Positions 26,274 to 35,823 are shown, numbered from the stretch's first letter. The stretch: DNA of 64,000 nt from Pedobacter roseus (GCF_014395225.1 NZ_CP060723.1:5580001-5644000); one strand, 5' to 3'. Numbers and translations are program-made. The notes: generated by a model from the sequence alone, not told the origin.

Positions 26274-28112
26274 ATGGAAAAGAAACTCATTGCAGAAATC
26301 AATATAGAAGATAAGGAAATTACACATTTTGCTTCCTTTAGTCTTCAACAGGCTTTTAACGAACATCATTACTTCGAACTGCGTTTTAATCATGATCAGA
26401 TGGGCGCACCTGGTTTAATCAGCCTGGACGATAGCCGCGATTTTGTAGGTAAAACCCTAACTGCTTCTTTCGGGCATTCATCAGAAGGTATGCAGAATTT
26501 TGTGGGTCTGGTTTCAAAAGTCGAATTATCTCAAAGTCATGGTTACCATGGTGTTTTGATTGTAAGTGGCTATAGTCCAACTATTTTAATAGACCGCGGG
26601 CCTGATTTAGGCTCTTATTTAGATAAAGACCTGAATGAGATTGTAAAACTGGCAACCAAAGATACACCTGCAAACGACCTTAAAGTTGTTGCCAATGCAG
26701 CCAGGACCAATCCCATCGATTATATTATCCAATACAGGGAAAGCGATTTTGCTTTTTTGAACCGTCTTTCGGCTGAGTACCACGAATGGTTTTTCTATGA
26801 TGGCAAGCAGCTTAATTTCGGTAAGCCCAATACGCAAAAGGATATATCGCTGTTTTATGGCAGGGATGTACAGGAAATGCAGTATGCCATGGAAATTGCC
26901 CCAATTAAAAACAAACGTTTCTCTTATAATCCAAAACAGGACGAAATGTTGCTGAGCGAAAGTACGGGTAAAGTGGAGGGTACACCCGATTTATCGCATG
27001 CCGTTAAAGCTTCGAACCTTACTTTCAGTAAAACCTTCAACCAGCCTTCATTAATCAGGGTAGATAATAACAACGATATTAAAAGCCTGGTCGAAAATGA
27101 AGAAAAAGCCAATACCAGTGAACTTTTAAAAGTTACAGCCAGGGGCGATAATGCAGGCCTGAGTATTGGTAGCATTGCCGAAATTACCATGAGCCTTCGC
27201 AAAGAACTGGCTTTTACATCAGAAAGCCTGGGCAAATTTCTGATTACGGGCATTAAACACCACATCGACGAAAATGGTAAATACCATAATACTTTCGAAG
27301 GAAAAATAGCTACAACCGAGCGCTTATTGGTAAAAAACTTCCAAAAGCCACAGCCTGATATGCAATTGGCCGATGTAGTCGATAACAACGATCCACAGGG
27401 GCAGGGACGTATCAAGGTAAAATTTAAATGGGAATGTTTAACCAACGATGTTACCGAATGGTTACGTGTGGTTACACCAAGTGCCGGTATTGGCGAAAGG
27501 GGTAACAACCGCGGTTATTTCGCTATTCCAGAGATCGATGATCAGGTAATGATCGCCTTTGAAGAAGGAAATATTGCGCGCCCGGTGGTGATGGGAAGCG
27601 TTTACCACAGCGCCAGTGTTGATAGCAGTCCGTTGATTAAAAACCACCTTAAAAGCATCATTACCCGGAGCGGACATCTGGTCGAATTTGACGATGATGC
27701 CAACAGTCAGGGGATAAAAATTACCGATATCCATAACAATATCATCCACATCGATACCAAAGGTAATAATATTACCATTACCGCCCTTGAAAACATGAGT
27801 TTAAACTGTAAGAACATGCAGATTAACGTACAGGAGAATATGGATGTGCAGGTTGGGCAAAACCAATCTACCAATGCGGGCAAGGATATTGCCACTACAG
27901 CGGGTAATAATTATTCGTTAAGTGCCGTTGGCGATGTTTCCGAAACATCCAATAACCGTACAGAACTGGCAACAAAAGATTTTAAAAGAACGGCTGATAC
28001 TTCAAACGAAATTGCTTCAGAAATAAGCATGTTTAGTGCAAAAGAGAACATGACGATGCAGAGTGGTAAAATTGTGGAGCTTAACAGCGCCGAAAAATCT
28101 AACCTTTTCTAA
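26274..28112 (+). CDS. tssI: T6SS spike protein TssI (VgrG1)
   Basis: A 612-residue spike protein. Residues about 1-360 correspond to the gp27-like hub (FELRFNHDQMGAPG, YRESDFAFLNRLSAEYHEWFFYDG), then a gp5-like OB domain (DPQGQGRIKVKFKWE, TEWLRVVTPSAG) and a beta-prism needle. The C-terminal 120 residues (NNIIHIDTKGNNITITALENM to AEKSNLF) differ completely from VgrG2, while the hub is near-identical, so the tip is the variable, cargo-specific part. It is the head of the island 1 effector operon, with the next small gene starting 2 bases after its stop. Confidence 0.94.
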   Translation: MEKKLIAEINIEDKEITHFASFSLQQAFNEHHYFELRFNHDQMGAPGLISLDDSRDFVGKTLTASFGHSSEGMQNFVGLVSKVELSQSHGYHGVLIVSGYSPTILIDRGPDLGSYLDKDLNEIVKLATKDTPANDLKVVANAARTNPIDYIIQYRESDFAFLNRLSAEYHEWFFYDGKQLNFGKPNTQKDISLFYGRDVQEMQYAMEIAPIKNKRFSYNPKQDEMLLSESTGKVEGTPDLSHAVKASNLTFSKTFNQPSLIRVDNNNDIKSLVENEEKANTSELLKVTARGDNAGLSIGSIAEITMSLRKELAFTSESLGKFLITGIKHHIDENGKYHNTFEGKIATTERLLVKNFQKPQPDMQLADVVDNNDPQGQGRIKVKFKWECLTNDVTEWLRVVTPSAGIGERGNNRGYFAIPEIDDQVMIAFEEGNIARPVVMGSVYHSASVDSSPLIKNHLKSIITRSGHLVEFDDDANSQGIKITDIHNNIIHIDTKGNNITITALENMSLNCKNMQINVQENMDVQVGQNQSTNAGKDIATTAGNNYSLSAVGDVSETSNNRTELATKDFKRTADTSNEIASEISMFSAKENMTMQSGKIVELNSAEKSNLF

Positions 28113-28114
28113 CG

Positions 28115-28288
28115 ATGGCGATTATAAAACAAGCTAAAAATATCAGCATCGAGGTAATCCAAAAATACGAACTCCGTGTTGGTGTTAAATTGGAAAAAGT
28201 TGCCCAGGTAATGAATGTTGAAGCTACTTCACAGAACCTATCATTGGCCAGTAGCAAAAAAATTGTATCAAGCGGTAACAAATCATGA
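28115..28288 (+). CDS. 57-residue protein between VgrG1 and DUF2931 lipoprotein
   Basis: ATG 28115 lies 2 bases after the vgrG1 stop, and the frame ends with TGA at 28286-28288, overlapping the ATG of the next gene (28285) in an ATGA junction. That spacing strongly suggests a real, translationally coupled gene. The protein (MAIIKQAKNISIEVIQKYEL...) is beta-prone with alternating hydrophobic residues and resembles the repeating needle sequence of VgrG (for example ATSQNLSLASSKKI). It may be a detachable tip segment or an adaptor for the downstream effector. I know no family for it. Confidence 0.65.
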   Translation: MAIIKQAKNISIEVIQKYELRVGVKLEKVAQVMNVEATSQNLSLASSKKIVSSGNKS

Positions 28289-29325
28289 GTTTTAGAAAAA
28301 ACAGGTATTTATTGCTGGCATTCGTTTTACTGGCAATAACAAGTTGCAAAGGACAAAAAATGGAAGAAAAATTTGAGTGGACAGGTACGGTTTCGGCTCC
28401 CGAAGAATATCCGATGGAAGTATACAAGGGTGCTTTAATTGCTAACGATTTTACCTATAGTTTTGATGCCATCTGGGGAACGCAGAATACTGGATGGGGA
28501 AACGACGGCGGTGTGATGAGCGTAACGACCAAACAGATGGAAGCACCGGATTCGTTAATTTTTACCTGGCTATCGCTAATGGAAAAGAAATTTTATACCG
28601 GTAAATGGAAATTAGATAAGGCCCGCATTGCCCAGTTATTCCATGACGGATTTAAGGATAACCTGACTAATAAAAAAGATAACTACACGTTGATCAAAAT
28701 CGGTCTTGCGCCAAAAGGTAAGGTAGTGGTCTGGCTTAGCGGCCCAGGTTTCCAGACGGAAGTGGGTGCTTTTGAGGCCAATGAAACAACTATTTCAAAA
28801 GAACAGGCTTATCCCAATGCAAAGTACATGCTGGAGCCGAATTTTATCACACTTACACTGGAAGATAAAATGATTATGAAGCCGGAAATTTTAGAACGCA
28901 TTAAAGCTGAAGGCATGCCAGATCCAGCTGTTTATGAACTTTACCGCAAAAAATATCCTTGGCATCCAGAAGTTCATTTACCCGTTGGAGATCAGTTGAT
29001 ATTATGCTATTACAATTTCCTTAACGGTGAAGAAGAAAATCGGTTTGGAGAAGATCTTACAGCTAATCCATACGTTTCCAGGGCCGTACCGAAATACATC
29101 ACTTTGGTTTGGAAAAAGGAAAACGGAACGAAATATGGGCTTGAAATAAAACCTTTTGATGAAAAGGAAACAATGGCTGCTTTTGAGAAACTCGGAAAAT
29201 CCGGTGAGATAAACCTCGTTGTATCGGTAAATTCGGAAGGGAAAGGAGCAAAAATATCGCTAAAAAATAGTACAGAAGAAATTCAGCTCAACAGGGCGAA
29301 AATCGATATCAGTAAAGTGGATTAG
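28285..29325 (+). CDS. DUF2931-like lipoprotein, candidate immunity protein
   Basis: A 346-residue protein with lipoprotein signal MSFRKNRYLLLAFVLLAITSC. The mature N-terminal half (FEWTGTVSAPEEYPMEVYKG, then FDAIWGTQNTGWGNDGG, FYTGKWKLDKARIAQLF) fits DUF2931, a domain common beside T6SS effectors in Bacteroidota. The C-terminal half is unrecognised. Directly preceding the lipase gene (1 base apart), it is a plausible periplasmic immunity protein against that enzyme. It could instead be part of the effector loading complex. Confidence 0.7.
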   Translation: MSFRKNRYLLLAFVLLAITSCKGQKMEEKFEWTGTVSAPEEYPMEVYKGALIANDFTYSFDAIWGTQNTGWGNDGGVMSVTTKQMEAPDSLIFTWLSLMEKKFYTGKWKLDKARIAQLFHDGFKDNLTNKKDNYTLIKIGLAPKGKVVVWLSGPGFQTEVGAFEANETTISKEQAYPNAKYMLEPNFITLTLEDKMIMKPEILERIKAEGMPDPAVYELYRKKYPWHPEVHLPVGDQLILCYYNFLNGEEENRFGEDLTANPYVSRAVPKYITLVWKKENGTKYGLEIKPFDEKETMAAFEKLGKSGEINLVVSVNSEGKGAKISLKNSTEEIQLNRAKIDISKVD

Positions 29326-29326
29326 T

Positions 29327-30700
29327 ATGACGAGCGTTAAACTGGGCAGTTATGTACCGCCAAACGATAAAGTAGAGTATTTAGATCTTTTTGTAGGTGT
29401 GTTTTTTGATGGAACAAAAAACAATATGAATAACTCTGAAGAGCGTAGAGCCAATACACCTACCTACCAGCGTAACGGAACAGATAGCGATAGCAGTTAC
29501 CAGAACGATTGGTCGAACGTTGCCAGACTTTGGGATATTTACGATAAGAGTAAAAGTATTTACTTAGAGGGTATTGGTACTGAAGATGGGCAAAAAGATA
29601 GTCAAATGGGTTATGCCTTCGGTACCGGAAGCACAGGAATAAGGGGAAAAGTGAGAAAGGCATGTGAAAAAATTTTTACAGATAAACTGAAAAGTGCAAT
29701 AAAGAGCAGCGGAAAAAAGAAATTAAGAAGCATTACTTTCGACGTATTTGGTTTTAGCCGGGGGGCTGCAGCAGCAAGAAATTTTGTTTATGAGATCAGT
29801 AAAAATGAATACCGGTCTAAGATGACTGCAGACCCACATACTGGAATCGTATCGAGATATGATTCGGATGGGGAAGCAACAAGTTTAGAAGTAATGCCAG
29901 CCTGCGGCCGTTTAGGCGAAATGTTTAGCGCTGCCGGACTTAAAATAACACCTAACCAAATTAAGGTAAGGTTTTTGGGCATTTTTGATACCGTATCGTC
30001 GTACTCAAAATATTTTAGTGCATCTCCTAATTTCAACGATGTTGAAGAATTACACCTCAACCAGATTGGTCGTGCGCAAAATGTTGTCCATTTTGTAGCT
30101 GAAAATGAGCACCGTAAGAATTTTTCTTTAACACATACAAATGTTGGGAGGGAACGGGTTTTTCCGGGTGTACACAGTGATGTTGGAGGAAGTTACGAAA
30201 CAGATACGGAAGTAGTATCCGAATTGGCTACCTCGTGGACCCTTAAAGGCAATCTTGATGCCTTTAAAGCAAAACTTATAAAAGAAGCCTGGTATAAGGA
30301 AGATCAATTGAAAGTTACCGGTGGCAATATGTACTGGGCCCTTGAGGGAAGAAGGTTTATTTACAAAGAATACAGTTATATCCCCTTACAGTATATGGCA
30401 GAGCATAGTCAGAATCATGGTTTGCCGCTTGCTAAAAGTAAAACTGAAACAAAATACACCATCAATGGCAATCCTTTGCTACTTAGGGTCAAAGCCAGGC
30501 TTAGAGATTATGTAATGGCTAATGGATCACAATATGTTTTTTCTGCAGAATTACCCAGGGATCCCGCGCAGCGGCAACAGCAGGAAGACCTTCGCAAATT
30601 GAGAAACCAGTATTTGCATTGGTCGGCAGATAGAAAAAGTTCTTACGGTATCATACAGCCTATGACGCCAAATGCCGATGGCAAAAGGGTTACTTATTAA
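29327..30700 (+). CDS. Tle1-type T6SS lipase effector (DUF2235)
   Basis: A 457-residue alpha/beta hydrolase of the DUF2235/Tle1 family, whose known members are T6SS phospholipase effectors that attack target-cell membranes. Motifs: FFDGTKNNM near residue 28, the nucleophile elbow GFSRG at 142-146 with Ser144, the GIFDTVSSYS region with a likely catalytic Asp, and FPGVHSDVGGSY with a likely catalytic His. No signal peptide, as expected for a T6SS cargo. It follows the DUF2931 lipoprotein by 1 base and is followed by an unknown gene after 11 bases. Confidence 0.88.
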   Translation: MTSVKLGSYVPPNDKVEYLDLFVGVFFDGTKNNMNNSEERRANTPTYQRNGTDSDSSYQNDWSNVARLWDIYDKSKSIYLEGIGTEDGQKDSQMGYAFGTGSTGIRGKVRKACEKIFTDKLKSAIKSSGKKKLRSITFDVFGFSRGAAAARNFVYEISKNEYRSKMTADPHTGIVSRYDSDGEATSLEVMPACGRLGEMFSAAGLKITPNQIKVRFLGIFDTVSSYSKYFSASPNFNDVEELHLNQIGRAQNVVHFVAENEHRKNFSLTHTNVGRERVFPGVHSDVGGSYETDTEVVSELATSWTLKGNLDAFKAKLIKEAWYKEDQLKVTGGNMYWALEGRRFIYKEYSYIPLQYMAEHSQNHGLPLAKSKTETKYTINGNPLLLRVKARLRDYVMANGSQYVFSAELPRDPAQRQQQEDLRKLRNQYLHWSADRKSSYGIIQPMTPNADGKRVTY

Positions 30701-30711
30701 TACGTTCGGTT

Positions 30712-31695
30712 ATGGAAAAAGTAAGTAGCCTTTCAAATTCTGCAGCTCAGGGCAAAATTAAGCTCAATATCGACCATGCGATTGATTTTGCACCCAAACC
30801 CCGTTCTACAAGGAATTATGGCATTACCATTAAATACTATAACGATGGAAAAGCAGAAGTGGCAAAAAGATTAGATTACCAGATCCACCTCAAAGTGAAC
30901 CAATTTAGAGATGAAAATAAAGTTTGGCAGTTATGCTTTGATAAAACAGACCTTTTTATAGACAGGCATGAGCCTGATTTTGTTGGTGAACAACTGGCCA
31001 GCATGGGCATGGGTGCAATATATCCCCTAAAGGTTGATGTGAATTCCAGGAACGAAATATTTAGAGGGATTGTTAATCACGGAGAAATCCTAAACCGCTG
31101 GAAACAGGTAGCCGAAAAAATCTCTGATAAATATGAAGGCAGATATGCGGAGCTATATTTAGAAAAGATGGAGAAAAAGATTTCGGATAGGTTTGAGCTT
31201 GAATATGCATTAAGAGCAGATATGTTCTGGAATGTGTTTTTTCATCCCCAGTACTTAAAATACGATGGTAACTTATCTCATCCAGGTACAATGTTTTTTC
31301 CCGTTATCGCTTATAAAAATGTTTCTTTTGAAGGAATTCAGTCTGTTGAGCCCAACTATACCGATTATGGTACATTCAAAGTGAATTTTTCCTCAGAAAG
31401 TGAACTTACCGAAGAGCAAAAAATACAGATGGCGCAAAAAGGGTCTTTAAAAATGAAATTAAATGCGGCCTTTGATTTAGATCAGGATGGAGGTTTGCTT
31501 AAACATGCGCGTGTAGATTGGAATTTATATAAAAAGGAAAAGGGAGAAGAAATAAGCATTAAACGCATTGCATTTTCTGCTTACGAAATTGAAAGCAGCA
31601 TTCCGGCAACAGATCAGCATTTGTTAATTCAAGAGGGAAATAACGGTTTTCCTGTTGAAAAGAAAAAGGGATTTTGGGCAAGGGTATTGGGTTAA
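30712..31695 (+). CDS. Unrecognised 327-residue protein in effector operon
   Basis: A soluble 327-residue protein without signal or membrane segment. It has beta-rich N- and C-terminal parts (INLKVNQF-type strands, VDWNLYKKEKGEEISIKRIAF, core DWNLYKKEKGEEISIKRIA) and a helical centre (YAELYLEKMEKKISDRFELEY). It lies between the lipase gene and the PAAR-like gene. Position suggests an adaptor or chaperone that couples the lipase or the next effector to VgrG1/PAAR, but I know no family with that role matching it. Confidence 0.6.
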   Translation: MEKVSSLSNSAAQGKIKLNIDHAIDFAPKPRSTRNYGITIKYYNDGKAEVAKRLDYQIHLKVNQFRDENKVWQLCFDKTDLFIDRHEPDFVGEQLASMGMGAIYPLKVDVNSRNEIFRGIVNHGEILNRWKQVAEKISDKYEGRYAELYLEKMEKKISDRFELEYALRADMFWNVFFHPQYLKYDGNLSHPGTMFFPVIAYKNVSFEGIQSVEPNYTDYGTFKVNFSSESELTEEQKIQMAQKGSLKMKLNAAFDLDQDGGLLKHARVDWNLYKKEKGEEISIKRIAFSAYEIESSIPATDQHLLIQEGNNGFPVEKKKGFWARVLG

Positions 31696-31711
31696 ATAAA
31701 GGAGAAGAGAA

Positions 31712-32197
31712 ATGTCACAGAAAGAAATCATTGTACAAGGTGCCACCTGCCAATGCCAGTTTGGTACCACAACCGATAAATTGAAGGTACTTACCCAGCA
31801 AAAGCATTATGTGAACGATAAAGATGGCGCGCAAAAATTAATTGCCTCTCATGTAGATATCGGGATGACTTTTGAAAAAAATACCTTCGGCCAATGTAAA
31901 CTACAACCGACCCCCGGCGGCTTCAAACCCTGTATGCCCGCATTAACCGAATGGAAAGGTATGTACAAGGATATGGTTTTGATCAACAACGGGCAGGTTT
32001 TGGTAGAAGATAGCAAAGGTGTTTGCACCATTAGCGGTTCGCCGTGTATATTTTTTGCCAAAACAGGGCAAAAAGGACAGCCTTCGCAGCAGAATATCGA
32101 TAATGCTGATGAGGAACAACAATCGCAGATTAATCCATTGGTGAATATGAAGGAGCTGGATAAGACCGGTTTATACGAATTTTTAAACGCTGAATAG
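31712..32197 (+). CDS. DUF4280 PAAR-like spike-tip protein
   Basis: A 161-residue protein matching DUF4280, a PAAR-like family. It opens with IIVQGATCQCQFGTTTDKLKVL and has the conserved CKLQPTPGGFKPCMPALTEWKGMYKDM region (core TPGGFKPCMPALTEWKGMY) and GVCTISGSPCIFF. Conserved cysteines may bind metal at the tip. Such proteins cap the VgrG needle and carry effectors. The tail after about residue 120 is Gln-rich and flexible. It is followed after 2 bases by the 891-residue gene, so the two products probably act together. Confidence 0.87.
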   Translation: MSQKEIIVQGATCQCQFGTTTDKLKVLTQQKHYVNDKDGAQKLIASHVDIGMTFEKNTFGQCKLQPTPGGFKPCMPALTEWKGMYKDMVLINNGQVLVEDSKGVCTISGSPCIFFAKTGQKGQPSQQNIDNADEEQQSQINPLVNMKELDKTGLYEFLNAE

Positions 32198-32199
32198 TC

Positions 32200-34875
32200 A
32201 TGCCAGATAAAATAGAAGATACAAGAGGATTACAGCATTGTTATTGGAGGGAAAACGGCAAACTTTATTCGCTTGATAAAGGGATGGGAATTTACCTTAA
32301 TACCGAAAATAAAAATGAATTTGTAGTTGATGAAAGGTGTGTAGGCGGAAAAACCACCAATCCTAAACATACCATTGAAAATGCCAGATGGGCGTTCATA
32401 TATGATGTGTTTTTTCAAAGCCTGGAAAAAGCAAAATCCGGCGAAATTACCGATAATCTTTGGGGGCCATTAAGCGGCGGAAAAATCCCGGTAAGTAAAT
32501 ACGGATTGGATCTTAAATATAAAGTTGGCAGCACTTTTTTATTTAATCCTTCGGGTTATAGCTATTATTACGGCTTTAAACAAAGAGTAGAACTTTTCAG
32601 CGAAAGTCCGGGTACCGGCTTTTATTTTTATGTGATACCGGTAACCAAATCAAACATCTGTTATGCCTACTTTAATAAAAGTGAAGATGTAAAGCGTTAT
32701 GGCGATTTTGCAAACCTCGAAATCATGCTGCACGGCTATAACCTGGATAAGAAAAACAAATATCGCGGAAAAGTATACCTATTGGAAGAAGATAAAGCGA
32801 AAGGTTTAACCGGTACAGATGATTTTAAAAAAAATAACCTGTGGAAAGAACCAAAGGTTTTTGCTATATCTCAGGATGCTGGAAGTTCAAGCAATTGCAA
32901 CATCTATTATAAAACTTCTTTTCCGATAGAAATTGCCTGGAAAAAGGAACAAAAAGCAAAGAAAAATTTTACCGTAGTACTCGAAATATATAAATATCAC
33001 ACCGAACCCGGATTAATGTACGGTACAAATGAAAAAGAAGAACGGGTAGTTTTCAGGAACTTTGCCGATGAGCCTACCACCGATCTGGTTACATATGATG
33101 CTAAAGTATTAGGGCTAAAGGATATCGACAATAAATCGTCTATTTCAAGCCGCTTTATCGTATCTGAAGAGTTGATGACCGACTTTTTGGACAGGATTGA
33201 AGAAAAAAAAGTAAATCAGATCCAGTATATTGGTGATATCAGGTATACCAGAAAGGAATTCGATCCCTGCGGTTATTCAAAAATCGTGATCAAAGATGAT
33301 GGAGATAAAGAAAGAAGTGCTTTTACCTGCTTTGATGAAGACCTTTTAACCACAGGAGGCGACAAAACTGGTCAGCCGTTTTCCATCATTGCCGGAGAAA
33401 AGAGAAAAGATGTATCCATTACGGTAGAAAACCTGCATAATAAAAATGTACCGTGTAATGGCTTACTACTTCCAAGCGGACAAAAGCATGATTCCCCTAA
33501 CCATGTTTTCTTATTGGATAGGGCCATTGCGGCAGAAAAAACAGATAAAGGCTATACTACTATTAAAGATCCTACGCAAGAGAATGATACCGATGTAATT
33601 CCGGATAAAAACAAGGCGCCTTCTGAGGACGTATCGGAAGTACAGGTTTTACAAAGTGAATTTAAAGGTGATAATCAGATTGTTTTAAAGCTCAATTATA
33701 TTTATAATAAAGTTTGGCTGGAAAGGAGTTTGGGGGATAACGCAGCTTCTGAATTTATGTGGATGTTCAACTATTTCTGGTTGAGCGATTCGTTGGCGCA
33801 AAGTTATTACCTCCCAGTGAGCACTTGCAGATACCCGAACCAGATTGCAAAAATAAACGTGTATCCAGATATGGAGTGGGAGTTTAGTTTAAAGCTATCT
33901 TCCGATACACCAGAGGTTTATTCGCACACAAATATGCCTGCCGGTGTTACTTCAAGGCAGAACAGGATAAAAACTTTGGCCGCTACCAACAACCGCAGGT
34001 TTTTAAATGGTGAAGTATCATTCGATCTCGCTATTAAGGCAAAATCAGGTGATTTTACTAGGGAGATATCAGGCGGGTATGCGGCAAAAATAGAACCTTT
34101 TTTAAGAGCTTTAATCAAGGTAAAAGAAACATTGGATGATATAACCGGTGTTACCAAAGCCAAAAATGGAATGGCGGCAAAACTGGCTTCAAAACTGCCG
34201 ATAAAAATGTTGCCCATTACTTTCCAGATGGATTACCCCGTAATATCGATTGCCGGAACCTGGAAACTTGAACCGGACAAGGAAAAAATATATAATGTAA
34301 GGAGAACAGGGACCATATCCCTTGGTTTTACCCCATTGATAAAAGGAACAGGTAAACTTGATCTAATCGCCTGTGCCGAATTTATCCCTGCTGCCGGGCA
34401 GGTCATCAAAGCAATACGTACCGCTGCCGATGTTGCTGGAATAGAAATCTGGTTTAATCTCCTTGCGTTCGGACAGATAGATTTAAAGGCAAATATTACA
34501 TTGGGACAAGAGTATGGCATGGAACCCTTAGAGGCCAGTACTACGGTGGGCATTGGGGCTGAATTAGGGATCAAAGCGGCAGCTGATGTTCCAAAGATCA
34601 GTTTTAACTCACGTCCTTCGGGCGAAGGTTTTGGCGTCGAATTCGAAGCCTCTGCAAGGGGCGAAACCTCACTTATCTTTTCCGGTAAAACCGGTGCAAG
34701 CAACGAAGGCATGTATATTGAAGCTGGCATAGGATTTGGAGGGCTGTTGGTTTATGTAACTGCAAAGGCAAAAATATGGAGGGCAAAGGTTGGGGTAGAC
34801 AATGAAGCCCACGAATTGGTAGAGCCTAAACCAGATATGCTTAAAGGACGTTATTACTATATTAAAAACAAATAA
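32200..34875 (+). CDS. Unrecognised 891-residue protein, candidate T6SS effector
   Basis: A large soluble protein without a signal, translated right behind the DUF4280 PAAR-like protein (2-base gap) and directly abutting a lipoprotein gene. That is the arrangement of a cargo with its immunity protein. The N-terminal 600 residues are mixed alpha/beta. From about residue 690 on, Gly- and Ala-rich strands with alternating hydrophobic residues appear (GTISLGFTPLIKGTGKLDLI, LEASTTVGIGAELGIKAAAD, GFGVEFEASARGETSLIFSG, MYIEAGIGFGGLLVYVTAKA), which could make a membrane-inserting beta structure. No catalytic motif is seen. A pore-forming effector is a hypothesis. Confidence 0.65.
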   Translation: MPDKIEDTRGLQHCYWRENGKLYSLDKGMGIYLNTENKNEFVVDERCVGGKTTNPKHTIENARWAFIYDVFFQSLEKAKSGEITDNLWGPLSGGKIPVSKYGLDLKYKVGSTFLFNPSGYSYYYGFKQRVELFSESPGTGFYFYVIPVTKSNICYAYFNKSEDVKRYGDFANLEIMLHGYNLDKKNKYRGKVYLLEEDKAKGLTGTDDFKKNNLWKEPKVFAISQDAGSSSNCNIYYKTSFPIEIAWKKEQKAKKNFTVVLEIYKYHTEPGLMYGTNEKEERVVFRNFADEPTTDLVTYDAKVLGLKDIDNKSSISSRFIVSEELMTDFLDRIEEKKVNQIQYIGDIRYTRKEFDPCGYSKIVIKDDGDKERSAFTCFDEDLLTTGGDKTGQPFSIIAGEKRKDVSITVENLHNKNVPCNGLLLPSGQKHDSPNHVFLLDRAIAAEKTDKGYTTIKDPTQENDTDVIPDKNKAPSEDVSEVQVLQSEFKGDNQIVLKLNYIYNKVWLERSLGDNAASEFMWMFNYFWLSDSLAQSYYLPVSTCRYPNQIAKINVYPDMEWEFSLKLSSDTPEVYSHTNMPAGVTSRQNRIKTLAATNNRRFLNGEVSFDLAIKAKSGDFTREISGGYAAKIEPFLRALIKVKETLDDITGVTKAKNGMAAKLASKLPIKMLPITFQMDYPVISIAGTWKLEPDKEKIYNVRRTGTISLGFTPLIKGTGKLDLIACAEFIPAAGQVIKAIRTAADVAGIEIWFNLLAFGQIDLKANITLGQEYGMEPLEASTTVGIGAELGIKAAADVPKISFNSRPSGEGFGVEFEASARGETSLIFSGKTGASNEGMYIEAGIGFGGLLVYVTAKAKIWRAKVGVDNEAHELVEPKPDMLKGRYYYIKNK

Positions 34876-35823
34876 ATGGGCAAAAAAATTATACTCGGCA
34901 TTTCCATTTTAATTCAATTCTTGAATATTGGATGTCAGGCACAAAATGATAAAAAAACAATGGAACAAATTATTAGCGATATCAAATCCCAGGTAAAAAC
35001 ATATAGCGAAACACCTGTTTATACTGTTCAGATGAATAAACAGGGTTGCAAAATGGTGTTGGAAATGCAGGATAACGTAGATTACAGGATGGTGGAGAAC
35101 AATGGCGAAAGTATGATGTTGCCCCTTAATGCAATGATTACCAAGAGCGGTCCACAAACGGCCATTGTTAAAATTTATCCAAAAGATGGGGAAGAATTTA
35201 TATCTAAATATGCACATGTTAAACTGACTTTTTATCACGCACCCAACAAAAACAGCAGGTTGTCTGAGTATAAAAAAATAACAGAATTTGAACTTCCTTC
35301 TGGATTGGAGGAAAAAAAACTTCCTTATTACGAAACCAAGATCCAGTTTGCGGCCACAGTACCTTTTGATTACAGTAAAGAACTGGCCGAAGCAAAAGAC
35401 CTAAAAACTATTCCCAACATTGAACAAAAAGTAGTACAAAAATATAATGAGATACGCAATGCCTGCGAAAACCTTGATTCATTGGCGTACAATAAATATT
35501 TGGTGCACTCTTCAGCCTTAGTTTACAATACAACATACACCAGTAAGGAGCAGATCGAAGAAAAGGAAACTTCTGGCGATTTGCTTGCCCTTGTTGATCC
35601 GCAGGTAAAGAAAAGATCGTTTACGCCCATCCAGAACTATTCGGTTCAGTATTATGCAAACGGAAAAATAGTAGCTTTATGGCAAAAAAACCGTCACCCT
35701 ATTTTACATTTAAAAGGTGAAGTTGCTTCCTCTAAAGAAGGCTCAGAAGCGAAGTCATTTGAAGCTGGAGATCCGATTTTTCTGTACCTGCCAAAGAATG
35801 CTGAAGGACTGCAGGTCTGGTAG
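34876..35823 (+). CDS. Lipoprotein, candidate immunity partner of the 891-residue protein
   Basis: A 315-residue protein with lipoprotein signal MGKKIILGISILIQFLNIGC. The mature protein is soluble and mixed alpha/beta; I do not recognise a family. Its ATG directly follows the TAA of the large candidate effector with no gap, so translation is probably coupled. It is the last gene of the operon, which ends at a hairpin. Location in the periplasm would suit protection against an envelope-acting toxin. Confidence 0.65.
   Translation: MGKKIILGISILIQFLNIGCQAQNDKKTMEQIISDIKSQVKTYSETPVYTVQMNKQGCKMVLEMQDNVDYRMVENNGESMMLPLNAMITKSGPQTAIVKIYPKDGEEFISKYAHVKLTFYHAPNKNSRLSEYKKITEFELPSGLEEKKLPYYETKIQFAATVPFDYSKELAEAKDLKTIPNIEQKVVQKYNEIRNACENLDSLAYNKYLVHSSALVYNTTYTSKEQIEEKETSGDLLALVDPQVKKRSFTPIQNYSVQYYANGKIVALWQKNRHPILHLKGEVASSKEGSEAKSFEAGDPIFLYLPKNAEGLQVW

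Noticed and set aside
26924..27508. 194-codon minus-strand frame inside vgrG1
   Set aside because: It is antisense to a conserved VgrG hub and has no independent support.
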